The translations under genes were made by a program, and so were the position numbers. The notes below the pieces were generated by a model. The model was given only the letters and a program-made list of their open reading frames with translations. It did no database searches and was not told where the DNA came from. A stretch of 64,000 nt of DNA from Prosthecochloris sp. (GTDB lineage Bacteria > Bacteroidota > Chlorobiia > Chlorobiales > Chlorobiaceae), in the NCBI GenBank assembly GCA_015482705.2, contig JADMLA020000028.1, forward strand, positions 1-64,000, in the 5' to 3' direction. Positions 35,006 to 44,242 of the stretch are shown in pieces (the first letter of the stretch is position 1; each line of letters opens with the position of its first letter).

Positions 35006-35887
35006 ATGATCCCGATGCCACCGATAATCGCTCTGCTTTTCTCCATATTCACCGGCTTTGTCGCATCAGGATGCAGCGACAAGGAAAACAGCAACCACTC
35101 TCTTTCTCTCAACCCAATAAGTCATGTAGAAAAAAAAGCCGGCCTTGAAATCTCCGGCCTGGTAAAAAGCAAACGACACGGAGATGTATACTGGGCAATA
35201 AATGATTCGGGAAATCCACCGGCAATTGTACCAATCAATACCAAAGGCAAGGTAGTTTCCGTATCGGGCCAAAGCATCTCGATCCCTGGCGTTCAAAACA
35301 AGGACTGGGAAGCCTTGGCGATAGACCATTCGGGAAATCTCTATATCTGTGATGTTGGAAACAACTACAGCCGAAGAAAAGAGCTGCAAATTTATACAAT
35401 TCCCGAACCACACCTCAACGGCGATGTTTCAGAAAAAGCAGACTTGATTCGTATACGTTATCCTGACCAGGAACTCGTTTCTCCCGACAGGCTGATCTAT
35501 GATTGCGAGGCAGCATTCATTTTCAAAAAGAAACTCTACCTGCTTACCAAAAGACTGTTCGATGCATCCACAACCCTCTACCGTCTTGACAGGAAAGAAA
35601 AAAACACAGTCAACAACCTAACCCGTGTAACCTCTTTCCCGATAGAGGGTTACGTTACGGCTGCCGATATATCGGATGATGAACAAATCCTGGTCGTGCT
35701 CACCTACAAATCACTCTGGATATTTTACGACTTTCCTGGTGATGATTTTTTCTCGGGCAGAAAAATGAAAGTGGGTCTGAAAGGTGCGGGACAGATAGAG
35801 TCAGTTGTTTTCACCGATAACAATAAATTACTTTTGGTCAATGAAACAAAAAATGAACTGTTCACAATCACATTGAATATCCAATAA
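35006..35887 (+). CDS. Beta-propeller lipoprotein
   Basis: 293 residues with a lipoprotein signal (lipobox VASGC, Cys23). The mature part has the strand pattern of a propeller or SdiA-regulated-like protein: GLEISGLVKSKRHGDVYWAI, KDWEALAIDHSGNLYICDVG, YDCEAAFIFKKKLYLLTK and SVVFTDNNKLLLVNE. The WEALA and DCEAA units with an acidic residue recall the EG(L/I) and EDI units of the protein at 30.0 kb, so the two may be distant relatives. It is probably anchored to a membrane facing the periplasm. Function unknown. Confidence 0.65.
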   Translation: MIPMPPIIALLFSIFTGFVASGCSDKENSNHSLSLNPISHVEKKAGLEISGLVKSKRHGDVYWAINDSGNPPAIVPINTKGKVVSVSGQSISIPGVQNKDWEALAIDHSGNLYICDVGNNYSRRKELQIYTIPEPHLNGDVSEKADLIRIRYPDQELVSPDRLIYDCEAAFIFKKKLYLLTKRLFDASTTLYRLDRKEKNTVNNLTRVTSFPIEGYVTAADISDDEQILVVLTYKSLWIFYDFPGDDFFSGRKMKVGLKGAGQIESVVFTDNNKLLLVNETKNELFTITLNIQ

Positions 35888-35930
35888 GAATTTCCTGGAT
35901 ACATTGTAACCTGATTCAATACCCCACTCC

Positions 35931-36149
35931 CTATTCCTGTTTTCCCGCCATAATGCCTGTAATCACTTCTGCACCTTTTTCAAGAACAAGAATGTCTTCA
36001 TGTAACGCATCGAGTATTTCCTCTACTCGTCGATGATCTTCAGGAAACAAACCGGAAAAAGAGTTGATATCTGACTGAATCTTATCGATGAGTTTCTGTA
36101 ATGCATCGAGCTTGTTATGAATTTCCCTTACTTTTTCGATAGGTAACAT
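35931..36149 (-). CDS. Small helical protein
   Basis: 72 residues, almost entirely helical, with heptad-like Leu and Ile spacing in EKVREIHNKLDALQKLIDKI and EEILDALHEDILVLEKGAEV. There is no signal peptide. It looks like a small coiled-coil or helix-hairpin protein. It converges on the lipoprotein gene (43-base gap). I do not recognise a family. Confidence 0.5.
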   Translation of the reverse strand: MLPIEKVREIHNKLDALQKLIDKIQSDINSFSGLFPEDHRRVEEILDALHEDILVLEKGAEVITGIMAGKQE

Positions 36150-36446
36150 GGCTATCTCCGGTTATGTACAGTTTCAAAAAAACCTTTCACAACCATTCAG
36201 CAAATATCGTACCAAACCTTCAAGCTCATCAATTCGCCCATTATTATGAGTCTGATTGATAAAGAAATCAAGCCGATAGCGCCATAACAACACAACTGTT
36301 CCGGAAACGCACACCCACAAATGAGACAGCAAAATGTGCATCCAACGCACAATAAGCAGCAAGAGCATACTTTCTCCATGTTTGTTTCACTCTAACCTGT
36401 ATGATATATTTCACATAGCAACAACAATCATGTTTATTCACCCCCA
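36150..36446. other. Gene-free stretch before the sigma-54 response regulator
   Basis: About 300 bases. Several short overlapping open frames on the minus strand are Cys-rich, use all frames equally and resemble no known protein, so none is called. No clear terminator is seen. Confidence 0.4.
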
Positions 36447-37937
36447 ATGAATACAAAAAGAGAAAAACCCAATGTCTTGATTGCCGACGACAGTTCGGTT
36501 ATGCGGACACTGATCAGCCACGTCATTACAAAGCTGGGTTATAAAGCTCTTACGGCCAATGATGGAGAAGCCTGTATTCACACCCTGAATTCAGATAAAG
36601 TCGATCTTCTGCTTCTTGATTTGAACATGCCGGGGAAAAACGGAATGGAGGTGCTCTCGTATCTCAAGGCAAACGACATGGTTCTGCCAGTCATCATGAT
36701 TACTGCTTCAGATGACATCAGTCAGGCAGTCCAGTGTATTAAAATGGGAGCTTATGAATACCTTACCAAACCGGTAAAAAACGATCGGCTTGAAATAACG
36801 GTCAGTAACGCCCTTTCCGAGTCAAGCCTGAAAAAAAAGGTTCAGCTTCTTGAAAAGGAGCTGAAACAGCAAAATATCTTCAGACGCATCTATGGGGAAA
36901 GTTCTGCCTTGAAAAGATGTATCGAACAGGCAATGCAGGTGATGGAAACCGAGGTCAACGTCCTGGTAATCGGGGAAAGCGGAACGGGTAAAGAACTCTT
37001 TGCTCAAGCCATTCATAACGGAAGTAAGCGGAAAAACGGCCCTTTCGTAACCATAAACTGCGCAGCGATCACCAACGAGCTTGCCGACAGCCTGCTTTTC
37101 GGGCATGTGAAAGGTTCTTTTACCGGTGCAAACAGTGACCATACAGGTTTCTTTGAACAGGCAGATGGTGGCACGATTTTTCTCGACGAAATCGGTGATA
37201 TGAGCCTTGACATCCAGGCAAAAGTTCTTCGGGTTCTCCAGGAAAGAAAAATCAGAAAAGTTGGGGAAAAAAAAGAAAAAAGTATCGATTTCCGGCTCAT
37301 TTCAGCAACACATAGGAACTTTTCCGATGCCATAAAAAATAAAACCTTCCGTGCCGATCTGTATTACCGGCTTGAAGAATATCCACTCTTCATCCCCCCG
37401 CTCAGAGATCGCAGAGAAGATGTTCCGCTTCTGGCGAATCATTTTCTTGATAGCTTCTGTACTGCAAACAATATTGAATCGATCTCATTCAGCGCCTCTG
37501 TCCTCGAAAATCTCTCGAAATATGACTGGCCGGGCAATATCCGCGAACTCCAGAACATCGTTCGCAGAGCGGCAATAAATCGCAGTGGTGATGAAATAAC
37601 CTCGGTTCCTCTCCTCCCTCACGCTCACTCACAGGAAGAGAGAGCAGCTCGATCGCCATCCGATCAACCACATGTCGAAATCCCCGCTCTTACCGGACCA
37701 CAAGAACAAAGAGCACCTGACAAACCCTTGCCGGAGACAACGGTGCCCGAGCGAGGAAACACACTGTTGTTGAAAAATGCCGAGCTTCAGACAATACTCA
37801 AAGCTTACGAACTGGCAGGAGGAAACCAGACAAAAACCGCTGAAATACTTGGTATAAGCCGCTCTTCCCTGTATCGTAAATTGAAAAAATTCGGAATAGA
37901 GAAAAACCTTTCGTTCTCGGTAACGAAAGGTTTATAG
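36447..37937 (+). CDS. NtrC-family sigma-54-dependent response regulator
   Basis: 496 residues in three domains. Receiver (about 8-125) with the phosphoacceptor Asp58 in LLLLDLNMPGKNG; AAA+ domain (about 150-380) with GESGTGKE, DGGTIFLDEIGDM and an arginine-finger region; Fis-type helix-turn-helix at the end (AGGNQTKTAEILGISRSSLYRKLKKFGI). The loop that contacts sigma-54 reads GSFTGA instead of GAFTGA, a conservative change. A Pro/Glu-rich linker (about 400-440) precedes the DNA-binding part. No sensor kinase gene lies beside it, so it is an orphan here. Its last codons overlap a terminator hairpin of the convergent trxB. Confidence 0.93.
   Translation: MNTKREKPNVLIADDSSVMRTLISHVITKLGYKALTANDGEACIHTLNSDKVDLLLLDLNMPGKNGMEVLSYLKANDMVLPVIMITASDDISQAVQCIKMGAYEYLTKPVKNDRLEITVSNALSESSLKKKVQLLEKELKQQNIFRRIYGESSALKRCIEQAMQVMETEVNVLVIGESGTGKELFAQAIHNGSKRKNGPFVTINCAAITNELADSLLFGHVKGSFTGANSDHTGFFEQADGGTIFLDEIGDMSLDIQAKVLRVLQERKIRKVGEKKEKSIDFRLISATHRNFSDAIKNKTFRADLYYRLEEYPLFIPPLRDRREDVPLLANHFLDSFCTANNIESISFSASVLENLSKYDWPGNIRELQNIVRRAAINRSGDEITSVPLLPHAHSQEERAARSPSDQPHVEIPALTGPQEQRAPDKPLPETTVPERGNTLLLKNAELQTILKAYELAGGNQTKTAEILGISRSSLYRKLKKFGIEKNLSFSVTKGL
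37904..37933 (-). terminator. Terminator hairpin of trxB inside the end of the response-regulator gene
   Basis: A perfect 12-base stem AAACCTTTCGTT (37904-37915) with AACGAAAGGTTT (37922-37933) and a 6-base loop. On the minus strand it is followed by TT then CTC (five T in all from the stem). It lies 18 bases after the trxB stop and covers the last ten codons of the convergent regulator gene. Confidence 0.75.
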
Positions 37938-37951
37938 TACTCGCGTAAGCT

Positions 37952-38890
37952 TTACCGTATTGATTCCAGGTACTTTTCAGCATCCAACGCTGCCATACAG
38001 CCACTCCCTGCAGCCGTTATTGCCTGACGGTACGTATAATCCTGTACGTCTCCACAGGCAAAAACCCCCTGAACATTTGTTTCGGTAGACGTTTTTGCGG
38101 TTTCAATATAACCATACTCGTCAATATCGAGTTGACGCTCGAAAATTTCAGAGTTCGGAGTATGCCCTATAGCCACGAAGACTCCATCGCAGGAATGTTC
38201 TTTCAACTCTCCCGTTTTGAGGTTTTTCAGCCTGACACCGGTAACCTTCTGTCCATCACCGAGAATCTCATCAACAACCTGATTGAGTTCCAGATTGATT
38301 TTTGGATTTTTTTCCACCCTCAAACTCATGATCCTCGAAGCACGAAACTCCTCTCTCCTGTGGACAACGGTCACCTTTTCGGCAAAGCGGGTCAGGAAAA
38401 ACGCCTCCTCCATCGCAGTATCCCCACCTCCGATAACATACACTTGACTATCTTTGAAGAAAAAACCATCGCATGTCGCGCACGCCGACACACCTCTCCC
38501 CCGATATTTTTCTTCAGAAGGCAACCCCAACCATTTCGCGTTCGCACCTGTCGCGATAATCAGCGTTCTGGTGAGAATTTCCCGGGCACCATCTTCGAGA
38601 TAAATACAGAAAGGACTTCTGGACAAATCAACTTCGCTGACGCTGCCGTGAATAAACTCCGCCCCGAACCTCGTTGCTTGTTCACGAAACCGTTCCATCA
38701 TTTCCGGCCCTCGTATCCCTTCAGGGAATCCAGGATAATTTTCAATATCGGAGGTAATCATAAGCTGTCCACCAGGTTGTTCGCCATCAACCACCAAGGG
38801 CTTGAGGTTTGCTCTGCTGGCATATATAGCTGCGGTAAGGCCGGCAGGACCTGTTCCGATAATCACTACGTCTCGGGTTTCTTTCTCCAT
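37952..38890 (-). CDS. trxB: Thioredoxin reductase
   Basis: 312 residues. FAD-binding GTGPAGLTAAIYASR at the N-terminus, the redox pair in SACATCDGFFF, the NADPH-binding GGGDTAMEEA, and the C-terminal FAD site VFACGDVQDYTYRQAITAAG are all present. It transfers electrons from NADPH to thioredoxin. trxA lies 157 bases upstream on the same strand with two strong hairpins in between, so the two genes are separate transcripts. Confidence 0.95.
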   Translation of the reverse strand: MEKETRDVVIIGTGPAGLTAAIYASRANLKPLVVDGEQPGGQLMITSDIENYPGFPEGIRGPEMMERFREQATRFGAEFIHGSVSEVDLSRSPFCIYLEDGAREILTRTLIIATGANAKWLGLPSEEKYRGRGVSACATCDGFFFKDSQVYVIGGGDTAMEEAFFLTRFAEKVTVVHRREEFRASRIMSLRVEKNPKINLELNQVVDEILGDGQKVTGVRLKNLKTGELKEHSCDGVFVAIGHTPNSEIFERQLDIDEYGYIETAKTSTETNVQGVFACGDVQDYTYRQAITAAGSGCMAALDAEKYLESIR

Positions 38891-38936
38891 TTTCCTGCGT
38901 AACTTGTTGTTTGAAATGATATAGAGATTATGAGAG

Positions 38937-38987
38937 AAAAGCTGCTGACTGCTAATCTTTACAAAAGAACAGCAGTCAGCAGCTTTT
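38937..38987. terminator. Long hairpin between trxA and trxB
   Basis: Perfect 17-base stem AAAAGCTGCTGACTGCT (38937-38953) and its complement (38971-38987), loop of 17. It ends in T-rich flanks on both strands. It is the second of two tandem hairpins behind trxA and would stop read-through into trxB. Confidence 0.75.
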
Positions 38988-39009
38988 TCATGAGCAGTGC
39001 CGAAGCGAT

Positions 39010-39035
39010 AAAACCGGATCGGAAAATCCGGTTTT
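39010..39035 (-). terminator. Terminator directly after trxA
   Basis: Perfect 10-base stem AAAACCGGAT (39010-39019) with ATCCGGTTTT (39026-39035) and a 6-base loop, 12 bases after the trxA stop. The stem itself ends in four T on the minus strand. Confidence 0.75.
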
Positions 39036-39046
39036 CAATATTACAA

Positions 39047-39376
39047 TCAGGCAATTTGTGCGTTGATTTTCTCGGCGATCATGTTTTTTGGCATAGCCCC
39101 GACCATTTGGTCGACGACTTCACCATTCTTGAAAATCAACATGGTAGGAATGCTTCTGATACCATACTGTGCTGCGGTATTCGGATTTTCGTCAACATTG
39201 AGCTTGGATATAACAGCCTTGCCCTCAAACTCACCTGCAAGTTCTTCGATCACAGGGCCGAGCATCTGGCAAGGGCCACACCAAGCAGCCCAGAAATCAA
39301 CAAGGGCTACCTTGTCAGAGTCAAGAATCTCGGATTTAAAATTCTGGTCCGTAGCAGTCAGATATTGTCCACTCAT
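39047..39376 (-). CDS. trxA: Thioredoxin
   Basis: 109 residues, the normal size. The active site WCGPCQ lies in VDFWAAWCGPCQMLGPVIEE, and the cis-Pro loop is SIPTMLIF. It reduces disulfides in the cytosol and is recharged by TrxB from the gene downstream. It lies 93 bases after dnaE on the same strand, with two terminators behind it. Confidence 0.96.
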   Translation of the reverse strand: MSGQYLTATDQNFKSEILDSDKVALVDFWAAWCGPCQMLGPVIEELAGEFEGKAVISKLNVDENPNTAAQYGIRSIPTMLIFKNGEVVDQMVGAMPKNMIAEKINAQIA

Positions 39377-39469
39377 TGTATATATGTTTTAAGGGTGATT
39401 GTAGAAAACTCAGACTTCATGACAATACAACTAAACAGTGATGAAAGTAATAAAAAATACCTATTAAAG

Positions 39470-42400
39470 CTACCCGGCAATCTTAACATTATCAGGACCG
39501 AGAATATTTTCAAGTTCACCGAGCGTTTTTTCATCGGCATCGATAGGACTTCTCCGTGCAAATATATGTAAGAGTTCAATATTTTCAGCCGCCTGTACCT
39601 TGACTTCGAAATCAACCGCAGTTCCACCTTTATGCTCTTCCAAAACCTTTTTGACTCTCTCTAACTTCTCCAGTTCGGTCGGGTCATCGGCATCGATTTT
39701 CAAAATGACCTTGTCGATACAGGTTTCACGAACCTGTTTTATCGGAACAACCTCCCTGACAAGTAACTTCAGCATGCCTCCACTGACTTCAGCCTCTACA
39801 ATAAGCATCAAAACCTCTTCAGGTTTGAGAAGATGGCGATATTGCTCATAAACACTGGCAAAGACGGTAAAATCAGCTTTTCCGGTAAAGTCTTCTATGC
39901 TTCCGAAAAGCATTTGTTTTCCTTTTCTGTCCTGATGATGACGTACTGAAACAACCACACCGATAACTTTGTACTGTCTTGCCTGCTGTACACTCCTGGT
40001 GCTGAGAGGAAGATTTGCAAAAGCTTCCCAGTCACGGCGATACGGCTCCAGAGGATGGCGACTCAGATAAAAACCGACAAGCTTTTTTTCCGCTTGTAGT
40101 CTCTCGCTTTCAGGCATCGGTTGTGCAGCATCCATCTCAGGGTACAGTGAATCATGAATCGCTTCGTTGGATTCATCACTGAAAAAACCGCACTGGCCAA
40201 GCGTTACCGACTTGTTTTGAAGTTGACCGAAGCGGATCGCCTTGTCAATATTGGCAAGCAGTTTCGCCCTGTCTTGATCAAGATCATCGAGAGCACCGGC
40301 CAGAATGAGGCATTCAAGCGCTTTTCTGTTCATAACACGCAAATCAACCGATGCGGTCAGGTCAAATAGGTTGATAAAGTCTTTTTTCCTCAGCAACCTG
40401 GATGACACAACCGCTCGAGCGGCATTACCGACCTGTTTTATGGCATTCAGACCAACACGTATCATCGCTTTTCCATCGACCTCCTCGATGGCAAACAATG
40501 CATCGCTCTTATTCACCGATGGTGGAAGAACGGGGATATTGAACCCCTTGGCTTCATCGGTCAGGTGCTTCATTCTTGGGGCATCACCAATTTCACTGTT
40601 TAAAATGGCCGTCATGAACTCAGCCGGATAATGTGCTTTCAGGTATCCTGTCCAATATGCGAGAACCCCGTATGCCGCCGAGTGGCTTTTGTTGAAACCA
40701 TACCCGGCAAATTCGGCCATCAGGTCGAAAATCCTGTTGGCGAGCTTATCATGAACGCCCTGCTCAACCGCACCCTCGACAAAATCCGCCTTGAATTTCT
40801 GCATGATCTCCGGCTTCTTTTTTCCCATTGCCTTGCGAAGATTATCCGCTTTAGCCAGAGAAAAACCACCCATGACCTGTGAGATCTGCATGACCTGTTC
40901 CTGGTACACAATAACTCCATACGTCTCCTTGAGAATATCCTCGAGCATCGGATGCATATAGTCTATCGGCTCACGGTTATGCTTCCGGTCGACAAACAGA
41001 TCTACCGCATTTCGTTTTTCATCGATTTTGGCATTGAGAGCCCCTGGCCGGTAGAGTGCACTCATGGCGATGATATCACCAATCTGTGTCGGTTGAAGTT
41101 TCGTCATGTAATTCTGCATACCCTGGGATTCAAACTGGAAAATCCCAGCCATCTTACCTTCCTGGAAAATCCTGAAGGTTTTTCTGTCATCCATAGCAAC
41201 CTTTTCCAAGTCGACAGAAACGTTATGTCTTTTTCTGATCAGATGAAGTGTTTCATCAATAACGGCAAGAGTTTCAAGTCCCAGATAGTCGATTTTGAGC
41301 AACCCTGCGTTTTCAATCCAGTTTTTGTCAAACTGCGTCACAACCTGTTTATCATCACTGCTGGATTTAGCCGCACCACGCTCAAGCTCGTCCTGCTTCA
41401 TCTCATCGGCATACTTACGCTCTTCCGTCTCGATTTTATTGGAGACATACAGAGGCACCTGTTCATCAAGCCTGCCGTTGGTAATGACAACCGCACCTGC
41501 ATGCATCGAAACATTCCTCGCCCTTCCTTCGAGAGCCTGGGCATAATCCATTAAACTGGCGTTTCTTGAAGAACTCTTCACCATATCCCTGAGTTCACCG
41601 ACATCATCGAGCGCCTTTTTCAAGGTTATTCCAGGCTTACCCGGCACAAGTTTGGCGAGCCGGTCAACAACATTGAGCGGTACTTCGAGCACACGTCCAG
41701 CGTCGCGGATTGCAGCTCTTGCTCCGAGCGTGCCGATCGCAACGACTTTTGCGACACTTTCTTCACCGTATTTCTCGACGGTATATTCAAGAACTTTTTG
41801 CTTCCCGACCGGGGTAAAATCAATGTCGATATCCGGCATCGACCCCCGTTCGGGATTGAGAAAACGTTCAAAGAGCAATTTATAACGTAATGGATCGATG
41901 CTTGTAATACCTGTCAGAAAGGCAACGATGCTCCCGGCTGCAGACCCTCTTCCCGGTCCGACAGAATACCCCATATGGCGTGACGCTGCAATAAGATCGC
42001 TGACAATCAGGAAGTAGGAACTGAATCCCATACTGGAAATGGTTTCCAGCTCTTTTTCAATCCGCTCATTGACCATTTTTTCCGAAAGGCCCTGAGATTC
42101 AGGATCAGCGTACTTTTCCTTTGCGCCTTCATAAGTCAAATGTTTCAGATACTGAACCTCGTCGTCAAATCCTTCTGGCAAAGGAAAATGAGGAAGCTTC
42201 GGCTCCTCCTTGCGAAAACGATACGTACACTTTTGAGCGATACGTTGCGTATTGGAAAGTTCTCCATGAGCGTCGTCGAACAGTGCAGCCATCTCTTTTG
42301 AAGACTTGAAATAGTTTTCACTGTTCGGTAGACACTGGAGCTGATTGCTGGATAGCTTTTCCTTGGTTCTAATAGCGACCATAGCCCGGTAACGATCAGC

Positions 42401-43045
42401 ATCTTTTCTTTCGAGATAATGAACGTTATTTGTAGCCACCAGTTTTACACCGTTCTCTTCTGCAAGTCGAATCGTATCGGCATTGAGCGTTTCATCGAAT
42501 GGAGTATGATGACGCTGCAACTCGAGGAAAAAATCTTCACCATAGATATCCTTGTAGAAAGTCGTAAACGATGTCGCCTCCTCGAAATCACCAGCCAGCA
42601 ACGCTCTACCTATACGGCCGGCATAGTAAGCAGAGAGACATACCAATCCATCACTGGCATCTGCCAGCCAGTTACTGTCAACATGAGGCACGCCATTGCT
42701 AAAGCCTTCACGAGCGGCTTTCGAAAGTAAAACACAGAGGTTTCTGTACCCTTCCTCATTCTTGACCAGCAATATCAAAGATGGAGAAGAAAAATTCTTG
42801 CCGTTATGATATGCATCACGCTCGAGAAGATATATTTCGCTCCCTATAATCAGTCTGACACCAGCTTCATCGGCAAGACTGAACAGCTCAGGCATATTGA
42901 ATGTTGCTGCATAATCGGTGACCGCGACAGTATGCATTGCACTCTTTTGACAAGCGGCAAAAAGCTCCTGAGGAAAAATAGGACTGCTTTGCATGGAAAA
43001 ATGAGTATGTGTATGCAAATGCACAAAATCCATTTCGGTCATCAT
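39470..43045 (-). CDS. dnaE: DNA polymerase III alpha subunit
   Basis: 1191 residues. An N-terminal PHP domain (FVHLHTHTHFSM, VTDYA) is followed by the C-family polymerase core; the catalytic acids are in GSMPDIDIDFTP, with the SVGPGRGSAAGS segment before it and GVIVYQEQVM later. Helix-hairpin-helix (GYGFNKSHSAAYG and after), OB-fold (about 990-1080) and tail domains complete it. It is the replicative polymerase. The gene is long enough to be the DnaE1 type. There is no PolC-type exonuclease insertion. Confidence 0.97.
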   Translation of the reverse strand: MMTEMDFVHLHTHTHFSMQSSPIFPQELFAACQKSAMHTVAVTDYAATFNMPELFSLADEAGVRLIIGSEIYLLERDAYHNGKNFSSPSLILLVKNEEGYRNLCVLLSKAAREGFSNGVPHVDSNWLADASDGLVCLSAYYAGRIGRALLAGDFEEATSFTTFYKDIYGEDFFLELQRHHTPFDETLNADTIRLAEENGVKLVATNNVHYLERKDADRYRAMVAIRTKEKLSSNQLQCLPNSENYFKSSKEMAALFDDAHGELSNTQRIAQKCTYRFRKEEPKLPHFPLPEGFDDEVQYLKHLTYEGAKEKYADPESQGLSEKMVNERIEKELETISSMGFSSYFLIVSDLIAASRHMGYSVGPGRGSAAGSIVAFLTGITSIDPLRYKLLFERFLNPERGSMPDIDIDFTPVGKQKVLEYTVEKYGEESVAKVVAIGTLGARAAIRDAGRVLEVPLNVVDRLAKLVPGKPGITLKKALDDVGELRDMVKSSSRNASLMDYAQALEGRARNVSMHAGAVVITNGRLDEQVPLYVSNKIETEERKYADEMKQDELERGAAKSSSDDKQVVTQFDKNWIENAGLLKIDYLGLETLAVIDETLHLIRKRHNVSVDLEKVAMDDRKTFRIFQEGKMAGIFQFESQGMQNYMTKLQPTQIGDIIAMSALYRPGALNAKIDEKRNAVDLFVDRKHNREPIDYMHPMLEDILKETYGVIVYQEQVMQISQVMGGFSLAKADNLRKAMGKKKPEIMQKFKADFVEGAVEQGVHDKLANRIFDLMAEFAGYGFNKSHSAAYGVLAYWTGYLKAHYPAEFMTAILNSEIGDAPRMKHLTDEAKGFNIPVLPPSVNKSDALFAIEEVDGKAMIRVGLNAIKQVGNAARAVVSSRLLRKKDFINLFDLTASVDLRVMNRKALECLILAGALDDLDQDRAKLLANIDKAIRFGQLQNKSVTLGQCGFFSDESNEAIHDSLYPEMDAAQPMPESERLQAEKKLVGFYLSRHPLEPYRRDWEAFANLPLSTRSVQQARQYKVIGVVVSVRHHQDRKGKQMLFGSIEDFTGKADFTVFASVYEQYRHLLKPEEVLMLIVEAEVSGGMLKLLVREVVPIKQVRETCIDKVILKIDADDPTELEKLERVKKVLEEHKGGTAVDFEVKVQAAENIELLHIFARRSPIDADEKTLGELENILGPDNVKIAG

Positions 43046-43150
43046 TTTACATAGAAATTAGCCGCTCAGGAAAAAGCTCTTCGACTACAAAACACCATTG
43101 AAGGCGGGTTTCTCTACGGGCAATGCAGTATAACATTTTCAAATCATTTA

Positions 43151-44242
43151 TCAACCCGAGGAGACCATTCTACGAGGCAGAGGCAGTACTCTTTGCCGTG
43201 TTCGACTTTGATGCAGGCGGAAATAAATTTTTTCATAACCGTCAACCATTGTTTTATGACTGAAACGTTTTTCAAAATCATTTCTACAAGCCTTTCTTTT
43301 GATTTTCTCTATATCGTTAACTGCTTGTTTGAAATCATCTTCCGTACTGCAGACATATCCTGTCTTGCCATGCTTTATGATTTCTGGTGATGAACCGCAG
43401 CCCCTTACTATGACCGGAGTACCACAAGCAAGAGCTTCGATCATAACAAGCCCGAAAGGTTCCGGCCAATCAATGGTGTTGAGCAGTGCTTTGGCATTTT
43501 TCAACAGTTTTATCTTGTCGCTTTCCATAACCTCTCCAACGTATTCAATGAGAGGATCGTCCAGCATGGGTCTGATGTGCTCGTTGAAATAATCCGCTTC
43601 GACCGGATCGACTTTCGCTGCAATTTTCAGAGGGATACCGCAAGCCTTTGCAAGGCGAATTGCCTGATCGGGTGCTTTTTCAGGAGAAAAACGTCCCAAA
43701 TAAAGAAAATAGTCAGATGGCGATTCATTGAATGGAAAACATTCAGGAGGATAACCATGGTATACCGTTCCTGCCCAGTTGACGTTTGGTACAGGAAAAC
43801 GCTGAGCGTTACTGATGGAAACGTAATTCATATCTGTATATATCTGCAGCATTCTGATAAGAAAAGGCATATCGAGACGACCATGCAGCGTAAGTACTGT
43901 TGGAATCATCGACGTTGCCGCAAACGGTAAGGTGAAGATATCTACATGTGAATGAATGATGTCAAACTCATGGCTCATCTCATGGTATACATGTGCAAGT
44001 TCGAGTAAGGAACTGACAACGCTTGCAGATTGCTTCCCGTCGAGCCGCAGTCCCCTCTCGACCAATGAACACAGTTTTGCGGATGTCCGGGAATCACCGG
44101 TGGCAAAAAGAGTGACATCATGTCCCCGCCCGACGAGCTCTTCGGTAAGGGAATAGACAACTCTTTCGGTTCCACCGTATTTTGCTGGCGGAACACTTTC
44201 AATCAACGGCGCTATTTGCGCAATGCGAAGGGGTTTCATCAC
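43151..44242 (-). CDS. Family 4 glycosyltransferase
   Basis: 363 residues with a GT-B fold. The N-terminal GGTERVVYSLTEELVGRGHD and HGRLDMPF segments and the C-terminal donor-site PEPFGLVMIEALACGTPVIV (with the E-x7-E pattern) and GKTGYVCST are typical. No membrane segment. It transfers a hexose from a nucleotide sugar, possibly to a glycan or a compatible solute. Its start codon lies 44 bases inside the upstream glycoside phosphorylase gene, so translation of the two is coupled and their reactions are probably linked. Confidence 0.88.
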   Translation of the reverse strand: MMKPLRIAQIAPLIESVPPAKYGGTERVVYSLTEELVGRGHDVTLFATGDSRTSAKLCSLVERGLRLDGKQSASVVSSLLELAHVYHEMSHEFDIIHSHVDIFTLPFAATSMIPTVLTLHGRLDMPFLIRMLQIYTDMNYVSISNAQRFPVPNVNWAGTVYHGYPPECFPFNESPSDYFLYLGRFSPEKAPDQAIRLAKACGIPLKIAAKVDPVEADYFNEHIRPMLDDPLIEYVGEVMESDKIKLLKNAKALLNTIDWPEPFGLVMIEALACGTPVIVRGCGSSPEIIKHGKTGYVCSTEDDFKQAVNDIEKIKRKACRNDFEKRFSHKTMVDGYEKIYFRLHQSRTRQRVLPLPRRMVSSG

